The notes below the pieces were generated by a model. It did not search any database, had not been told where the DNA came from, and saw only the letters and a list, made by a program, of their open reading frames with translations. A DNA stretch of 64,000 nt from Variovorax sp. RA8 (GTDB lineage Bacteria > Pseudomonadota > Gammaproteobacteria > Burkholderiales > Burkholderiaceae_C), in NCBI RefSeq assembly GCF_901827175.1, contig NZ_LR594662.1:3100001-3164000 (forward strand), given 5' to 3'. Position 1 is the first letter of the stretch; the number at the start of each line of letters is the position of its first letter. Of this stretch, positions 53,591-62,232 are shown in pieces. The position numbers were made by a program, and so were the translations under genes.

Positions 53591-54868
53591 CTACTTCGCA
53601 TAAACGAGATCGCGCAGCCCCAGCGAAATGCCCGGCACGTAGGTGATGACCATCAGGCAGGCCAGGATCACCAGCACGAAGGGCACCAGGTGCCCGACGA
53701 TGCGGTCCAGCGAGATGCGCGCCACCGTGCAGGCCGCGAACAGGTTGACGCCGAAGGGCGGCGTGATCATGCCCAGCGCCAGGTTGACCACCATCACCAG
53801 CCCGAAGTGCACCGGGTCGATGCCGAAGTGCATGGCGACAGGAGCAAGGATCGGCGCCAGCACGATGATGGCCGCGCTGGTTTCGATGAACATGCCGATG
53901 ATGAAGAGCGCCGCGTTGACGCCGAGCAGGAACATGGCCGGCGACTGCAGCACGGCCTCGAGCCAATGGCCGATGGCCTCCGGCACGCCGGCGCGCGTGA
54001 TCAGGAAGGCGAACAGCCCTGCGTTGGCGATGATGAACATGATCACCGACGACGAGATCACCGACTTGCGCAGCACCGCATAGAGTTGCGGCAGCTTGAT
54101 CTCGCGGTAGATCAGCATGCCGACGACGAGCGCGTAGAGCACGGCCACGGCCGAGGCCTCGGTGGGCGTGAAGATGCCGCCGTAGATGCCGCCGAGGATG
54201 ATCACCGGCATCAGCAACGCCCAGCCCGCTCGCCAGGTGGCCACGCCCACGCCCAGGCGGCCGTCGCCGTCGTTCTTGCCGAGGCCCTTGAGCTTGCAGT
54301 AGAGATAGACGAACGCCATCAGCGCCAGGCTGATCAGGATGCCGGGGCCGAAGCCGGCGATGAACAGCTCGCCGATCGACACCTCTGCGCTCACGCCATA
54401 GAGGATCAGCGGGATAGAGGGTGGGATGATGACCCCGAGCTCGGCGCTCGTGGCCTGCAGCGCCGCCGCGTAGCTGGTGGGGTAGCCGTGCTTGATCAGC
54501 GCCGGGATCAGGATGGCGCCGATGGCGAAGGTCGTGGCCACCGACGAGCCCGACACCGCCGCGAAGATCATGCAGGTCAGCACGCAGGTCATGGGCAGGC
54601 CGCCCTGCACGCCGCCCACCAGGCTCTTGGCGAATTCCACCAGGCGGCGCGAGATGCCGCCGGTCTCCATCAGGTTGCCCGCGAGGATGAAGAAGGGGAT
54701 GGCCGCGAGCGGAAACTTGTTGATCGCGTTGAACATCTCCTTGACGGAGATCAGCATGTTCGCATTCGAGGCCTGGATGCCGACGATGGAGGCCAGGCCA
54801 ATCGAGACGGCGACGGAAATGGTGAGTGCGAAGCACACCACCATCGTGGCGACCATCACCGGGGTCAT
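53591..54868 (-). CDS. dctM: TRAP transporter large permease subunit
   Basis: DctM is the 12-TM sodium-coupled channel subunit of a tripartite ATP-independent periplasmic transporter. The 425-residue protein has FALTISVAVSIGLASIVGIQA near the N-terminus, NKFPLAAIPFFILAGNLME, and IIPPSIPLILYGVSAEVSIGELFIAGFGPGI. A late helix LGMITPPFGVNLFAA is also typical. Its ATG overlaps the stop of a 33-residue leader ORF, which itself overlaps dctQ. It is the last gene of the denD-dctP-dctQ-dctM operon. Confidence 0.95.
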   Translation of the reverse strand: MTPVMVATMVVCFALTISVAVSIGLASIVGIQASNANMLISVKEMFNAINKFPLAAIPFFILAGNLMETGGISRRLVEFAKSLVGGVQGGLPMTCVLTCMIFAAVSGSSVATTFAIGAILIPALIKHGYPTSYAAALQATSAELGVIIPPSIPLILYGVSAEVSIGELFIAGFGPGILISLALMAFVYLYCKLKGLGKNDGDGRLGVGVATWRAGWALLMPVIILGGIYGGIFTPTEASAVAVLYALVVGMLIYREIKLPQLYAVLRKSVISSSVIMFIIANAGLFAFLITRAGVPEAIGHWLEAVLQSPAMFLLGVNAALFIIGMFIETSAAIIVLAPILAPVAMHFGIDPVHFGLVMVVNLALGMITPPFGVNLFAACTVARISLDRIVGHLVPFVLVILACLMVITYVPGISLGLRDLVYAK

Positions 54869-54966
54869 AGGGCACCCACGCTTGTCATTGTCACTTCGGC
54901 GGTCATCGAGGCACCTTCGCCTTCAGCTACGGTGCTATTCGCCTTCGGAGCGGCCGTGCGGCTCAT
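54865..54966 (-). CDS. 33-codon leader ORF carrying the dispersed element, coupling dctQ to dctM
   Basis: This small ORF starts at the ATGA that ends dctQ and stops in the ATGA that starts dctM. Both overlaps are four bases. It encodes MSRTAAPKANST, a Gly/Glu spacer, then MTAEVTMTSVGAL. The first 66 bases are the dispersed element also found before pcaD. It looks made to carry ribosomes from one gene to the next. Whether the peptide itself has a role is unknown. Confidence 0.65.
   Translation of the reverse strand: MSRTAAPKANSTVAEGEGASMTAEVTMTSVGAL
54901..54966 (-). repeat. dispersed ~66-bp leader element, copy 2 (dctQ/dctM junction)
   Basis: It matches the 32614-32679 copy at 59 of 66 bases, again beginning exactly at the upstream gene's TGA and containing an internal ATG at the same place. 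Seven differences all lie after base 37. Confidence 0.85.
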
Positions 54967-55457
54967 TGCGCGGTCTCCAGTTCCTGCCGCTGCGGATCGA
55001 GCAGGTTGCCCACGATCCCGATCACGCTGAACAGGCCGCCGACCGGCATCGCCACATAGGCCCAGAACATCGAAATCGATTCGAGGCCCGCCATGGACTG
55101 CACGCCGCCGCGCTTTGCGTAGTCCCAGCCCCACCAGATGATGACGCAGATCAGCGTCAGCGCCGCGAGGCACACCAGCCAGTCGAGCACGCGCCGCATC
55201 TTCGGCGGGCTCCAGCGGTACAGCACGTCGACGCTGACCATTGCGCCCTGGCGGAAGGCGGTGGGGATGCCCATGAAGACCATCCAGATCAGGCTCACCC
55301 GGATCAGGATCTCCGACCATTCGGCCGGCTGCTCGAGCACGAAGCGGGTGACGATCTGGAACACGCCGAGCGCCGAGGCGATCACCAGCATGAGGCAGGC
55401 GACGGCCATGGACAGCGAACTGGTCCATTGGTCGAATCGGAGGAAGGCGGATTTCAT
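54963..55457 (-). CDS. dctQ: TRAP transporter small permease subunit
   Basis: DctQ is the four-helix membrane subunit that joins DctM. The 164-residue protein has FDQWTSSLSMAVACLMLVIASALGVFQIVTRFVLEQPAEWSEILIRVSLIWMVFMG-type order with the W-S-E signature, and later helices LVCLAALTLICVIIWWGW and VAMPVGGLFSVIGIVGNLL. ATG 55457 is preferred to the longer frame. It lies 88 bases after dctP. Confidence 0.93.
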   Translation of the reverse strand: MKSAFLRFDQWTSSLSMAVACLMLVIASALGVFQIVTRFVLEQPAEWSEILIRVSLIWMVFMGIPTAFRQGAMVSVDVLYRWSPPKMRRVLDWLVCLAALTLICVIIWWGWDYAKRGGVQSMAGLESISMFWAYVAMPVGGLFSVIGIVGNLLDPQRQELETAQ

Positions 55458-55545
55458 GAGCGAGGCATGCGAAAGGTCGTAAAAAAAGAGCGCCCGCGAG
55501 CCAGTGCTGCGCGGGCGCGCGCCGCGGTTCATCGCGGCAGGAAGC

Positions 55546-56517
55546 TCACTTGAAGTTGCGGATCCTGTCGATGTTGGCCTTGCCGAACTGCTTCTCGAAC
55601 TCGGCGTTGACCGGCGCCAGCGTGCTGACGAACTTCGCCTTGTCCACGTCCTCGATCACGGTCATGCCCTGGGCACGCAGTTCCTTCACGCCGTTGGCGT
55701 CGTCCTGGTCGACGCGGTCGCGATTTGCCTTCACCGCCACCTTGGCGGCTTCGAGGAAGGCGGTCTTGTCGGCCGCGCTGAGCTTGTCGAAGGCCGCCTT
55801 GTTCATCACGAAGATGCAGGGCGAGTAGACATGGCCGGTCAGCGAAAGGTGCTTCTGCACCTGCGAGAACTTCGCCGACATGATCACCGACAGCGGGTTC
55901 TCCTGGCCATCGACGGTGCCCTGCTGCAGCGCCGTGAACACTTCGGGGAAGGCCATCGGCGTGGTGATGATGCCCAGGCCCTTGTACGCGGCGATGTGCA
56001 CCGGGTTCTCCATGGTGCGCATCTTCAGGCCCTTGAGGTCTTCCGGTGCCTTGACGTCGCGCTTGCTGTTGGTCATGTGGCGGAAGCCGTTCTCGGCCCA
56101 TGCCAGGGCCTTGAAGCCCTTGGCGTCGAACTTGGTCAGCAGTTCCTGCCCGATCGGGCCGTCAAGCACCGCGCGCGCGTGGGCCTTGTCGCGGAACAGG
56201 AAGGGCACGTCCAGGATCTTGGTCTCCGGCACGAAGTTGGGCACCGGGCCCGTGGAGGAGAAGGCCAGCTCCTGGGTGCCGAGCTGCACCGCCTCGATCG
56301 ATTCGCGCTCGCCGCCCAGCGAGCCGTTGTAGAAGGTCTCGATCTTGTAGCGGCCATTCGTGCGTGCCGCCACTTCCTTGGCAAAGGTGTCGATGGCGAC
56401 GCCCTGGTGCGAGTTCTGCGCGGTCGAGATGCTGATCTTCATGGCGGTCTGCGCGAAGGCAGCGCAGGCCATACCGAGGCCGAGGACGAGGCCGGCGGCC
56501 AGGCGGTTCAACTTCAT
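55546..56517 (-). CDS. dctP: TRAP transporter substrate-binding protein
   Basis: DctP is the periplasmic solute receptor. The 323-residue protein has a signal peptide (MKLNRLAAGLVLGLGMACAAFAQ), then FNGSLGGERESIEAVQLGT, GFKALAWAENGFRHMTNSKRDVKAPEDLKGLKMRTM-type order with the conserved arginine that binds the substrate carboxylate, and TTVDGQENPLSVI-like QGTVDGQENPL. AGGAGA precedes ATG 56517. Fifty-two bases separate it from denD and hold repeated sites. An acid such as erythronate or threonate is a plausible substrate given denD. Confidence 0.93.
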   Translation of the reverse strand: MKLNRLAAGLVLGLGMACAAFAQTAMKISISTAQNSHQGVAIDTFAKEVAARTNGRYKIETFYNGSLGGERESIEAVQLGTQELAFSSTGPVPNFVPETKILDVPFLFRDKAHARAVLDGPIGQELLTKFDAKGFKALAWAENGFRHMTNSKRDVKAPEDLKGLKMRTMENPVHIAAYKGLGIITTPMAFPEVFTALQQGTVDGQENPLSVIMSAKFSQVQKHLSLTGHVYSPCIFVMNKAAFDKLSAADKTAFLEAAKVAVKANRDRVDQDDANGVKELRAQGMTVIEDVDKAKFVSTLAPVNAEFEKQFGKANIDRIRNFK

Positions 56518-56532
56518 GGGGAGTCTCCTGTC

Positions 56533-56565
56533 GATGTGACGTTTGATGTGACGTTTGGCAAACGT
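56533..56565. promoter_or_regulatory. tandem repeat and palindrome between denD and dctP
   Basis: GATGTGACGTTT is repeated head to tail at 56533-56544 and 56545-56556. The palindrome ACGTTTG-G-CAAACGT lies at 56551-56565 and overlaps the second copy. This dense set in a 52-base gap suggests a regulator site for the transporter genes. Confidence 0.5.
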
Positions 56566-56569
56566 ATGA

Positions 56570-57586
56570 CTATGCATTGGTCGGCAGCTTCACGGCGTCG
56601 GGATTTTCACGGACGTAGTCACGAATCACATCCTCGAAGCTGGCATCGGCCAAAAGGCCCAGGCCGCGCGCGCGGCGCGCCTCGATGCGGCCCGGCCAGG
56701 TCTTCACGATGCGCTGGATCGCCGGATCAGGCGTGCGGTCGAGCAGGGCGGTGGCGGCCGGCCCGGCCACGCGTTCGAGCGCCGCGGCCATGTCGCCCAC
56801 GGTGAGGCCCAGGGAGGGCAGGTTGAGCGCCGTGCGCGGGCCCCATTGCGCGTCGCTCGCCTCGGCGGCGCGGACGATGCCTTCGATGGTGCGGGCCGGC
56901 GAGGCCAGCGCCACCGGCGTTTCGTCGGGCACGGGGCAGGCGGCACGGATGCCGGCGAGCGGCTCCCGGATCATGCCGCTGAAGAAGCCCGAGGCCGCGC
57001 CGTTGGGGCGGCCGGGACGCACGCTCACCGTCATCAGCCGCACGCTGCGGCCCCGGATGAAGCCCTTGCGGGTGTAGTCGGCCACCAGCTGCTCGCCGAT
57101 GAACTTCTGAATGCCGTAGCTGGTCTGCGGCGTGGGCAGCGTGTTGTCGTCGATGACTTCGGGCAGCGGCTGCTCGGGCGAGTTGCCGAAGACCGCGAGC
57201 GAGCTCGAGAACACCAGCACCGGCGCGGTGCCGGCGGCGCGCAGGCGTTCGAGCAGGGCGTTGGTCGCGCCGAAGTTGCTTCGCATGCCGAGGTCGAAGT
57301 CGGCCTCGCATTCGCCGCTGACGGCGGCGGCGAGGTGGAAGACCGCGTCGGCTTCGGCCCAATAGCCCGCCTCGGCGTCGGCCAGCTGGGCATTGAGGTC
57401 GCCCACGACGGCTGCGACGCGCGCATCGGCTGCGAGATCGGCCGGCGGCGGCGCGCGGTCGACAAGGGTGATGCGTTCAATGGGCTGCGCCGCGGCGCCG
57501 GCCAGTGCGAGGCTGCCTTGCGCGAGCAGCGTGCGGGCCAGGCGGGCGCCGAGAAAACCGGCGCCGCCGGTGATGACGATGTGCAT
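56570..57586 (-). CDS. denD: D-erythronate dehydrogenase-like SDR
   Basis: The 338-residue extended SDR has the NAD-binding loop ITGGAGFLGARLARTL at its N-terminus, DAVFHLAAAVSGECEADFDLG, VFSSSLAVFGN, and the catalytic Y-x3-K in TSYGIQKFIGEQ. These match the DenD family, which oxidises D-erythronate. TRAP transporter genes dctP, dctQ and dctM follow on the same strand, so uptake and first oxidation of a C4 sugar acid is likely. The later enzymes of the known erythronate route (OtnK/OtnC type) are not present in the window. Confidence 0.85.
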   Translation of the reverse strand: MHIVITGGAGFLGARLARTLLAQGSLALAGAAAQPIERITLVDRAPPPADLAADARVAAVVGDLNAQLADAEAGYWAEADAVFHLAAAVSGECEADFDLGMRSNFGATNALLERLRAAGTAPVLVFSSSLAVFGNSPEQPLPEVIDDNTLPTPQTSYGIQKFIGEQLVADYTRKGFIRGRSVRLMTVSVRPGRPNGAASGFFSGMIREPLAGIRAACPVPDETPVALASPARTIEGIVRAAEASDAQWGPRTALNLPSLGLTVGDMAAALERVAGPAATALLDRTPDPAIQRIVKTWPGRIEARRARGLGLLADASFEDVIRDYVRENPDAVKLPTNA

Positions 57587-57604
57587 GGTGTCTCCTTGAT
57601 GCGT

Positions 57605-60388
57605 TCAGTCTATCTTGGGCGCTGCCGACACTCGACCTTGCATGTAGATCTGGGCAAGCCGCGCCAACAGGATCTCCGCCTGGGCCGGTTTGGCGAAGTG
57701 GTCGTCGAAGCCGGCCTGCAGCGCCCGCTGGCGATCGGCCTCCCGTCCATAACCGGTCAATGCGACAAGTGCCATCGACCGCGTTGCAGTTTCGGCACGC
57801 AAGCGGGCGGCCAGGTCATAGCCATTCATGCCAGGAAGGCCGATGTCGATGACGGCGCCGTCACAGGGCTGCCGGCTCAGCAGTTCCAGCGCCTCTTCGG
57901 CCGAGAATGCCAGATGCGTTTCGTGCCCTTCGAGCTCGAGCCAACTGGCGAGCGCTTCGGCCGCATCCTTGTTGTCGTCGACCACCAGCAGCGACAGCGC
58001 CGGCGGCGCTGCCGCCGCAGGCGTGCCGGTCTGGCTTGCCTCGTCCGGCTCCGCCTGCAGGGGCAGACGCACTTCGAAAGTGGTGCCCTGTCCCGCGCCC
58101 CGGCTCTCAACCGTGATCTCGCCGCCGTGCAGGCGCGCCAGGCTCTGCGCGATGGGCAGGCCGAGGCCCAGTCCGCCGGCGGCCCGATGCAGCGCTTGCT
58201 CGCCCTGCACAAATCGCTCGAACACGCGCGGCAACAGGTCGGGGGTGATGCCGATGCCATCGTCCACGACGCGCAGCACCGCTTGCGGAGAAGAGGCCGC
58301 AGTGTCGCTGGCAAGCAGGATCCGGATGGAGCCCTTGGGATCGGTGAACTTGGCCGCGTTCGTCAGGAGGTTGCCGACGATCTGGGCCAGGCGCAGCGGG
58401 TCGCCCCGCACCAGGACCGGCGCCGATGGCATCTGGGCCTCCGGCATCCGATCGCGCTCCTGCAGCGCCGGGAGCGTGAGTTCCAGAGCCCGCGCGACGA
58501 CATCGCGCATGTCCACCGACTCGGTCTTCAAGGTGATCTTGCCGGCGACGATGCGCGACACGTCCAGCAGGTCATCGACCATGCGGGACAGGTGTCGAAC
58601 CTGTCTTTCGATGATCTGGCGCTCGCGCGGAAAGGCCTGGGGATCGCGGCGTGCCATGAGTTGCAAGGCCAGCCCCATGGGCGCAAGCGGATTGCGCAGC
58701 TCGTGTCCCAGCATCGCAAGAAACTCGTCTTTCGACCGGTTGGCCTGCTCGGCTTGGTGTTGAGCGCTGCGCGCCTGCTGGAGCAGCCGGACATTGTCCA
58801 GCGCCAGTGCGACGCGTTGCGCCAGCTCCCCGATCAGCGATCCATCTTCAGCGCTGAAACGCCTCTGCGATTCGGCCTGCAATACGGCCATGACGCCGAT
58901 CGTTCGGCCGCGCGCGACCAGCGGCACGACACAGCCCGCCGTGATGCCGACGATCCGGGTGAACTCCTTGAGCTGGGGGTCCAGCTTTTCGACGGCCTCG
59001 GCGTCGTCCAGGTTGAGCAGGAACATCTTGCCGGTGGAAATGGCCCACGGGAACGAGCCCGGGACCTGCGGGGCCGTGCGCGTGCTGACCATCTGTGCAA
59101 CGAAGGCACTGCGCGCCGCGTCGAAATGGTGCGTGAGCTTGCGCTCCAGCATGCCGTTTTCATCGAGCAGATCGATGCGGCAGAGGTCGGCGATCGCCGG
59201 CACGATCACTCGCGCGATTGCCGCGAGTGTCGACTCTTCTTCCAGCGACTGCGAAAGCGCTGTGCTGGCGTCCGCGAGGCGAGCCAGCCGCAGCTCTGCC
59301 GCTTGCGCGTTGGCGCGCGCCAGCCGCTCGCCCTCCAGCAGGTGCTGCCGTTCGGCTTCGCCGCGGCGCCGTTGCTCGGAAGCCGTGGCCAATGCCGAGG
59401 CGACCGCGTCCACTTCCGCGACACCCGACTTCTGCGCCGGCAGCGTTTCGCCGCGTCCCACGGCATCTGCCTGTGCTCGAAGAAGGTCCATTGGCCGCGT
59501 CACGCCGCGCGAGATCCACCAGGCAGCCAGGCCGCCGAAGCAGAGGGAGATGAGCAGGCCTCCGCCATACGCCATGAACAGCCGGCGCGACGCACTTTCA
59601 GACGTGGCCACTGCCGCGCCGAGCACCACCATCCAGGGGGCTGCATCCATCCGCGCGATCGCTGTCCTTGCCCGTACGCCTTCGACGTTGATGGTGGAGC
59701 CCACCCCTTCGCGTTGGGGCCCGATCGAGGCAAGCAGCCTGAGCAATGTGTCGCTGGGTGCCGTTCCGCGCAGTCGATCGTCGCCGATGTTGCGCGCCAC
59801 GCGCGCTTGCCTCGAGTCGAACACCGACACCATCCATCCTTCCGGGACGCGCTGGCGGTGCAGGACCGCGGTGACCGCCCCGGGGTCGACGACGGCCGTG
59901 AGGACGTGGCGAAGTTCCCCTTTGCGCAGGACCGGGACGCGCACAGGAAACGCGAGCTGGCCGCGGGGCCCGCGCGTCATCGCACCGATGACAGGCCGCT
60001 TCTCGCTCACGACTTCCTGCAGGCTTGCCTGGTCAACGACGCTCGCGCCGGGCGCCACGTGGCTGCGCTCGGTACTGAAGAGAATGCGACCGTCCGGCGC
60101 GGCCAGCAGAAGGTCGCGCCATTCCGGATGAGATGCCCGCACTGCCGTCACGAGCTGGTAGGCCTCGACCAGGCCCTCCGGCGTGGTCGTGCCCAGCGGC
60201 TCGGTCAGCGCCAGTGCTTCCAGCGCGGCGACGGTCATGCGAAGTTCGCTGTCGACGGCGGTGGCAATGGCTCTTGCCACGCCGACCGTGGAAGCCTGGG
60301 TCTGGCCGCGCTGGGCCTTCAACAACGCGTCGAGTGCGAGGCCGTAGACCACGGCCAGGGGGACGATCGCGGCCGTTGCGATCAGCAA
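57605..60388 (-). CDS. membrane-bound hybrid histidine kinase, sensor-HAMP-GAF-HisKA-HATPase-REC
   Basis: The protein has an N-terminal TM segment (LIATAAIVPLAVVYGLALDAL), a ~230-residue periplasmic sensor with Cache-like character, a second TM segment (LFMAYGGGLLISLCFGGLAAWW), HAMP-like and GAF-like regions, and a kinase core. The core has the phospho-acceptor histidine in AMLGHELRNPLAPMG, LLTNAAKFTDP and GGLGLGLPIAQSLARLHGG. The receiver has Asp in GAVIDIGLPGMNG. From TTG 60388 it is 927 residues. In frame upstream is only ATC (60409) with AGGAG at perfect distance, so a rare ATC start giving INLRQRLLLIA is possible. It follows etf-QO by a few bases and precedes denD by 18. Confidence 0.88.
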   Translation of the reverse strand: MLIATAAIVPLAVVYGLALDALLKAQRGQTQASTVGVARAIATAVDSELRMTVAALEALALTEPLGTTTPEGLVEAYQLVTAVRASHPEWRDLLLAAPDGRILFSTERSHVAPGASVVDQASLQEVVSEKRPVIGAMTRGPRGQLAFPVRVPVLRKGELRHVLTAVVDPGAVTAVLHRQRVPEGWMVSVFDSRQARVARNIGDDRLRGTAPSDTLLRLLASIGPQREGVGSTINVEGVRARTAIARMDAAPWMVVLGAAVATSESASRRLFMAYGGGLLISLCFGGLAAWWISRGVTRPMDLLRAQADAVGRGETLPAQKSGVAEVDAVASALATASEQRRRGEAERQHLLEGERLARANAQAAELRLARLADASTALSQSLEEESTLAAIARVIVPAIADLCRIDLLDENGMLERKLTHHFDAARSAFVAQMVSTRTAPQVPGSFPWAISTGKMFLLNLDDAEAVEKLDPQLKEFTRIVGITAGCVVPLVARGRTIGVMAVLQAESQRRFSAEDGSLIGELAQRVALALDNVRLLQQARSAQHQAEQANRSKDEFLAMLGHELRNPLAPMGLALQLMARRDPQAFPRERQIIERQVRHLSRMVDDLLDVSRIVAGKITLKTESVDMRDVVARALELTLPALQERDRMPEAQMPSAPVLVRGDPLRLAQIVGNLLTNAAKFTDPKGSIRILLASDTAASSPQAVLRVVDDGIGITPDLLPRVFERFVQGEQALHRAAGGLGLGLPIAQSLARLHGGEITVESRGAGQGTTFEVRLPLQAEPDEASQTGTPAAAAPPALSLLVVDDNKDAAEALASWLELEGHETHLAFSAEEALELLSRQPCDGAVIDIGLPGMNGYDLAARLRAETATRSMALVALTGYGREADRQRALQAGFDDHFAKPAQAEILLARLAQIYMQGRVSAAPKID

Positions 60389-60418
60389 TAGACGCTGCCG
60401 CAGATTGATGGTGCGCTC

Positions 60419-62113
60419 CTACATCCCCACGTAGTTCGGCCCGCCGCCGCCTTCCGGCGTGACCCACACGATGTTCTGCGTCGGGTCCTTGATGTCGCAG
60501 GTCTTGCAGTGCACGCAGTTCTGCGCGTTGATCTGCAGGCGCGGCTTGCCGTTCTCGCCTTCGACGAACTCGTAGACACCGGCGGGGCAGTAGCGGGCCT
60601 CGGGGCCGGCGTACTCGGGCAGGTTGATCTCGGTAGGCACCGCGGCGTTCTTGAGCGTCAGGTGCGCGGGCTGGTTTTCCTCGTGGTTGGTGTTGCTGAC
60701 GAACACCGAGGAGAGCCGGTCGAAGGTGAGCTGGCCGTCCGGCTTCGGGTAGGCGATCTTCTTGCACTGTGCGGCCTTCTTCAGGCGCTCGTGGTCGGCC
60801 TGGTGGCGGTGCACCGTCCAGGGGATGTGGCCGCGCAGGACGTACTGCTCGATGCCGGTCATCAGCGTGCCCACCGTCAGTCCCTTCTTGAACCACTGCT
60901 TGAAGTTGCGCGCCTTGTTCAACTCCCGGTACAGCCAGCTCTTCTCGAACGAGGCGGGGTAGGCCGCGAGCTCGTCGTGCTGCCGCCCGGCCATCACCGC
61001 GTCGTAGGCGGCCTCGGCCGCGAGCATGCCGGTCTTGATGGCGGCATGGCTGCCCTTGATGCGGCTCGCGTTCAGGTAGCCGGCGTCGTCGCCCACCAGC
61101 GCGCCGCCCGGGAACACCGTCTTGGGCAGCGAGAGCAGGCCGCCCGCGGTGATGGCACGGGCGCCGTAGCTCAGGCGCTTGGGCGCCTTCAGTCCCTTGT
61201 CCTGGCCCTCGAAGTACCAGCGGATGTTCGGGTGCGTCTTGAAGCGCTGGAACTCCTCGAAGGGGCTCAGGTGCGGGTTCTGGTAGTCGAGGCCGACCAC
61301 GAAGCCCACGATCACCTGGTTGTTCTCGGCGTGGTACAGGAAAGAGCCGCCGTAGGTGTCGGCCGGCAGCGGCCAGCCCGCGGTGTGCACGGCCAGGCCG
61401 GGCTCGTGGCGGGCTGGGTCGATTTCCCACAGCTCCTTGATGCCGATGCCGTAGCTCTGCGGGTCCTTGCCGGCGTCGAGCTTGTACCTGGTGATCAACT
61501 GGCGGCCCAGGTGGCCGCGTGCGCCCTCGGCGAAGATCGTGTACTTGGCATGCAGCTCCATGCCGAGCTGGAAGTTCTCGGTCGGCTCGCCGTCCTTGCC
61601 GATCCCCATGTTGCCGGTGGCCACGCCGCGCACCTTGCCGTCGTCGGTGTAGAGCACCTCGGCCGCAGGGAAGCCCGGGAAGATCTCGACGCCCAGCGCC
61701 TCCGCCTGCTGCGCGAGCCAGCGCACCACGTTGCCCAGGCTGACGATGTAGTTGCCCTCGTTGTGGAAGTTCTTGGGCAGCAGGAAGTTGGGCGTGCGGT
61801 AGGCGCCGGTCTCGCTGAGCATCAGGAAGGTGTCCTGCGTCACCGGCTGGTTGAGCGGGGCGCCTTGCTCCTCCCAGTCGGGCAGCAGCTCGTAGAGCGC
61901 ACGCGGGTCCATGATCGCGCCCGACAGGATGTGGGCTCCGGGCTCGGAGCCCTTCTCGAGCACCACCACCGAAATGTCCTTGCCGTGCGAGGCCGCCAGT
62001 TGCTTGAGGTGGATGGCAGTCGCCAGCCCGCCCGGGCCGGCGCCCACCACAACCACGTCGTATTCCATGGCTTCACGGGGGCCGAACTGGGCGAGGATTT
62101 CGTCGTGCGTCAT
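60419..62113 (-). CDS. electron transfer flavoprotein-ubiquinone oxidoreductase
   Basis: ETF-QO takes electrons from reduced EtfAB and gives them to ubiquinone at the inner membrane. The 564-residue protein has the FAD Rossmann motif YDVVVVGAGPGGLATAIHLKQL (~residues 18-39), the segment PGAHILSGAIMDPRAL, and a C-terminal [4Fe-4S] site (CPAGVYEFV and CVHCKTCDIKDP). All three spaced cysteines of the last motif plus the earlier one are present. I use ATG 62113. It serves the EtfAB and acyl-CoA dehydrogenase at the start of the window, though they are far apart. It is divergent from the SDR gene. Confidence 0.97.
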   Translation of the reverse strand: MTHDEILAQFGPREAMEYDVVVVGAGPGGLATAIHLKQLAASHGKDISVVVLEKGSEPGAHILSGAIMDPRALYELLPDWEEQGAPLNQPVTQDTFLMLSETGAYRTPNFLLPKNFHNEGNYIVSLGNVVRWLAQQAEALGVEIFPGFPAAEVLYTDDGKVRGVATGNMGIGKDGEPTENFQLGMELHAKYTIFAEGARGHLGRQLITRYKLDAGKDPQSYGIGIKELWEIDPARHEPGLAVHTAGWPLPADTYGGSFLYHAENNQVIVGFVVGLDYQNPHLSPFEEFQRFKTHPNIRWYFEGQDKGLKAPKRLSYGARAITAGGLLSLPKTVFPGGALVGDDAGYLNASRIKGSHAAIKTGMLAAEAAYDAVMAGRQHDELAAYPASFEKSWLYRELNKARNFKQWFKKGLTVGTLMTGIEQYVLRGHIPWTVHRHQADHERLKKAAQCKKIAYPKPDGQLTFDRLSSVFVSNTNHEENQPAHLTLKNAAVPTEINLPEYAGPEARYCPAGVYEFVEGENGKPRLQINAQNCVHCKTCDIKDPTQNIVWVTPEGGGGPNYVGM

Positions 62114-62232
62114 GTGGGGTGTGGTCGATAATGGTTTTTGAAGGGGCGAGGCGCCGCGAAGGCCGGGCCATTTTATGCGGCGCCCGGCGTCCCCCGGCAC
62201 GTCGCCCCGGCGACTCCCAACAGGACCTCCTC

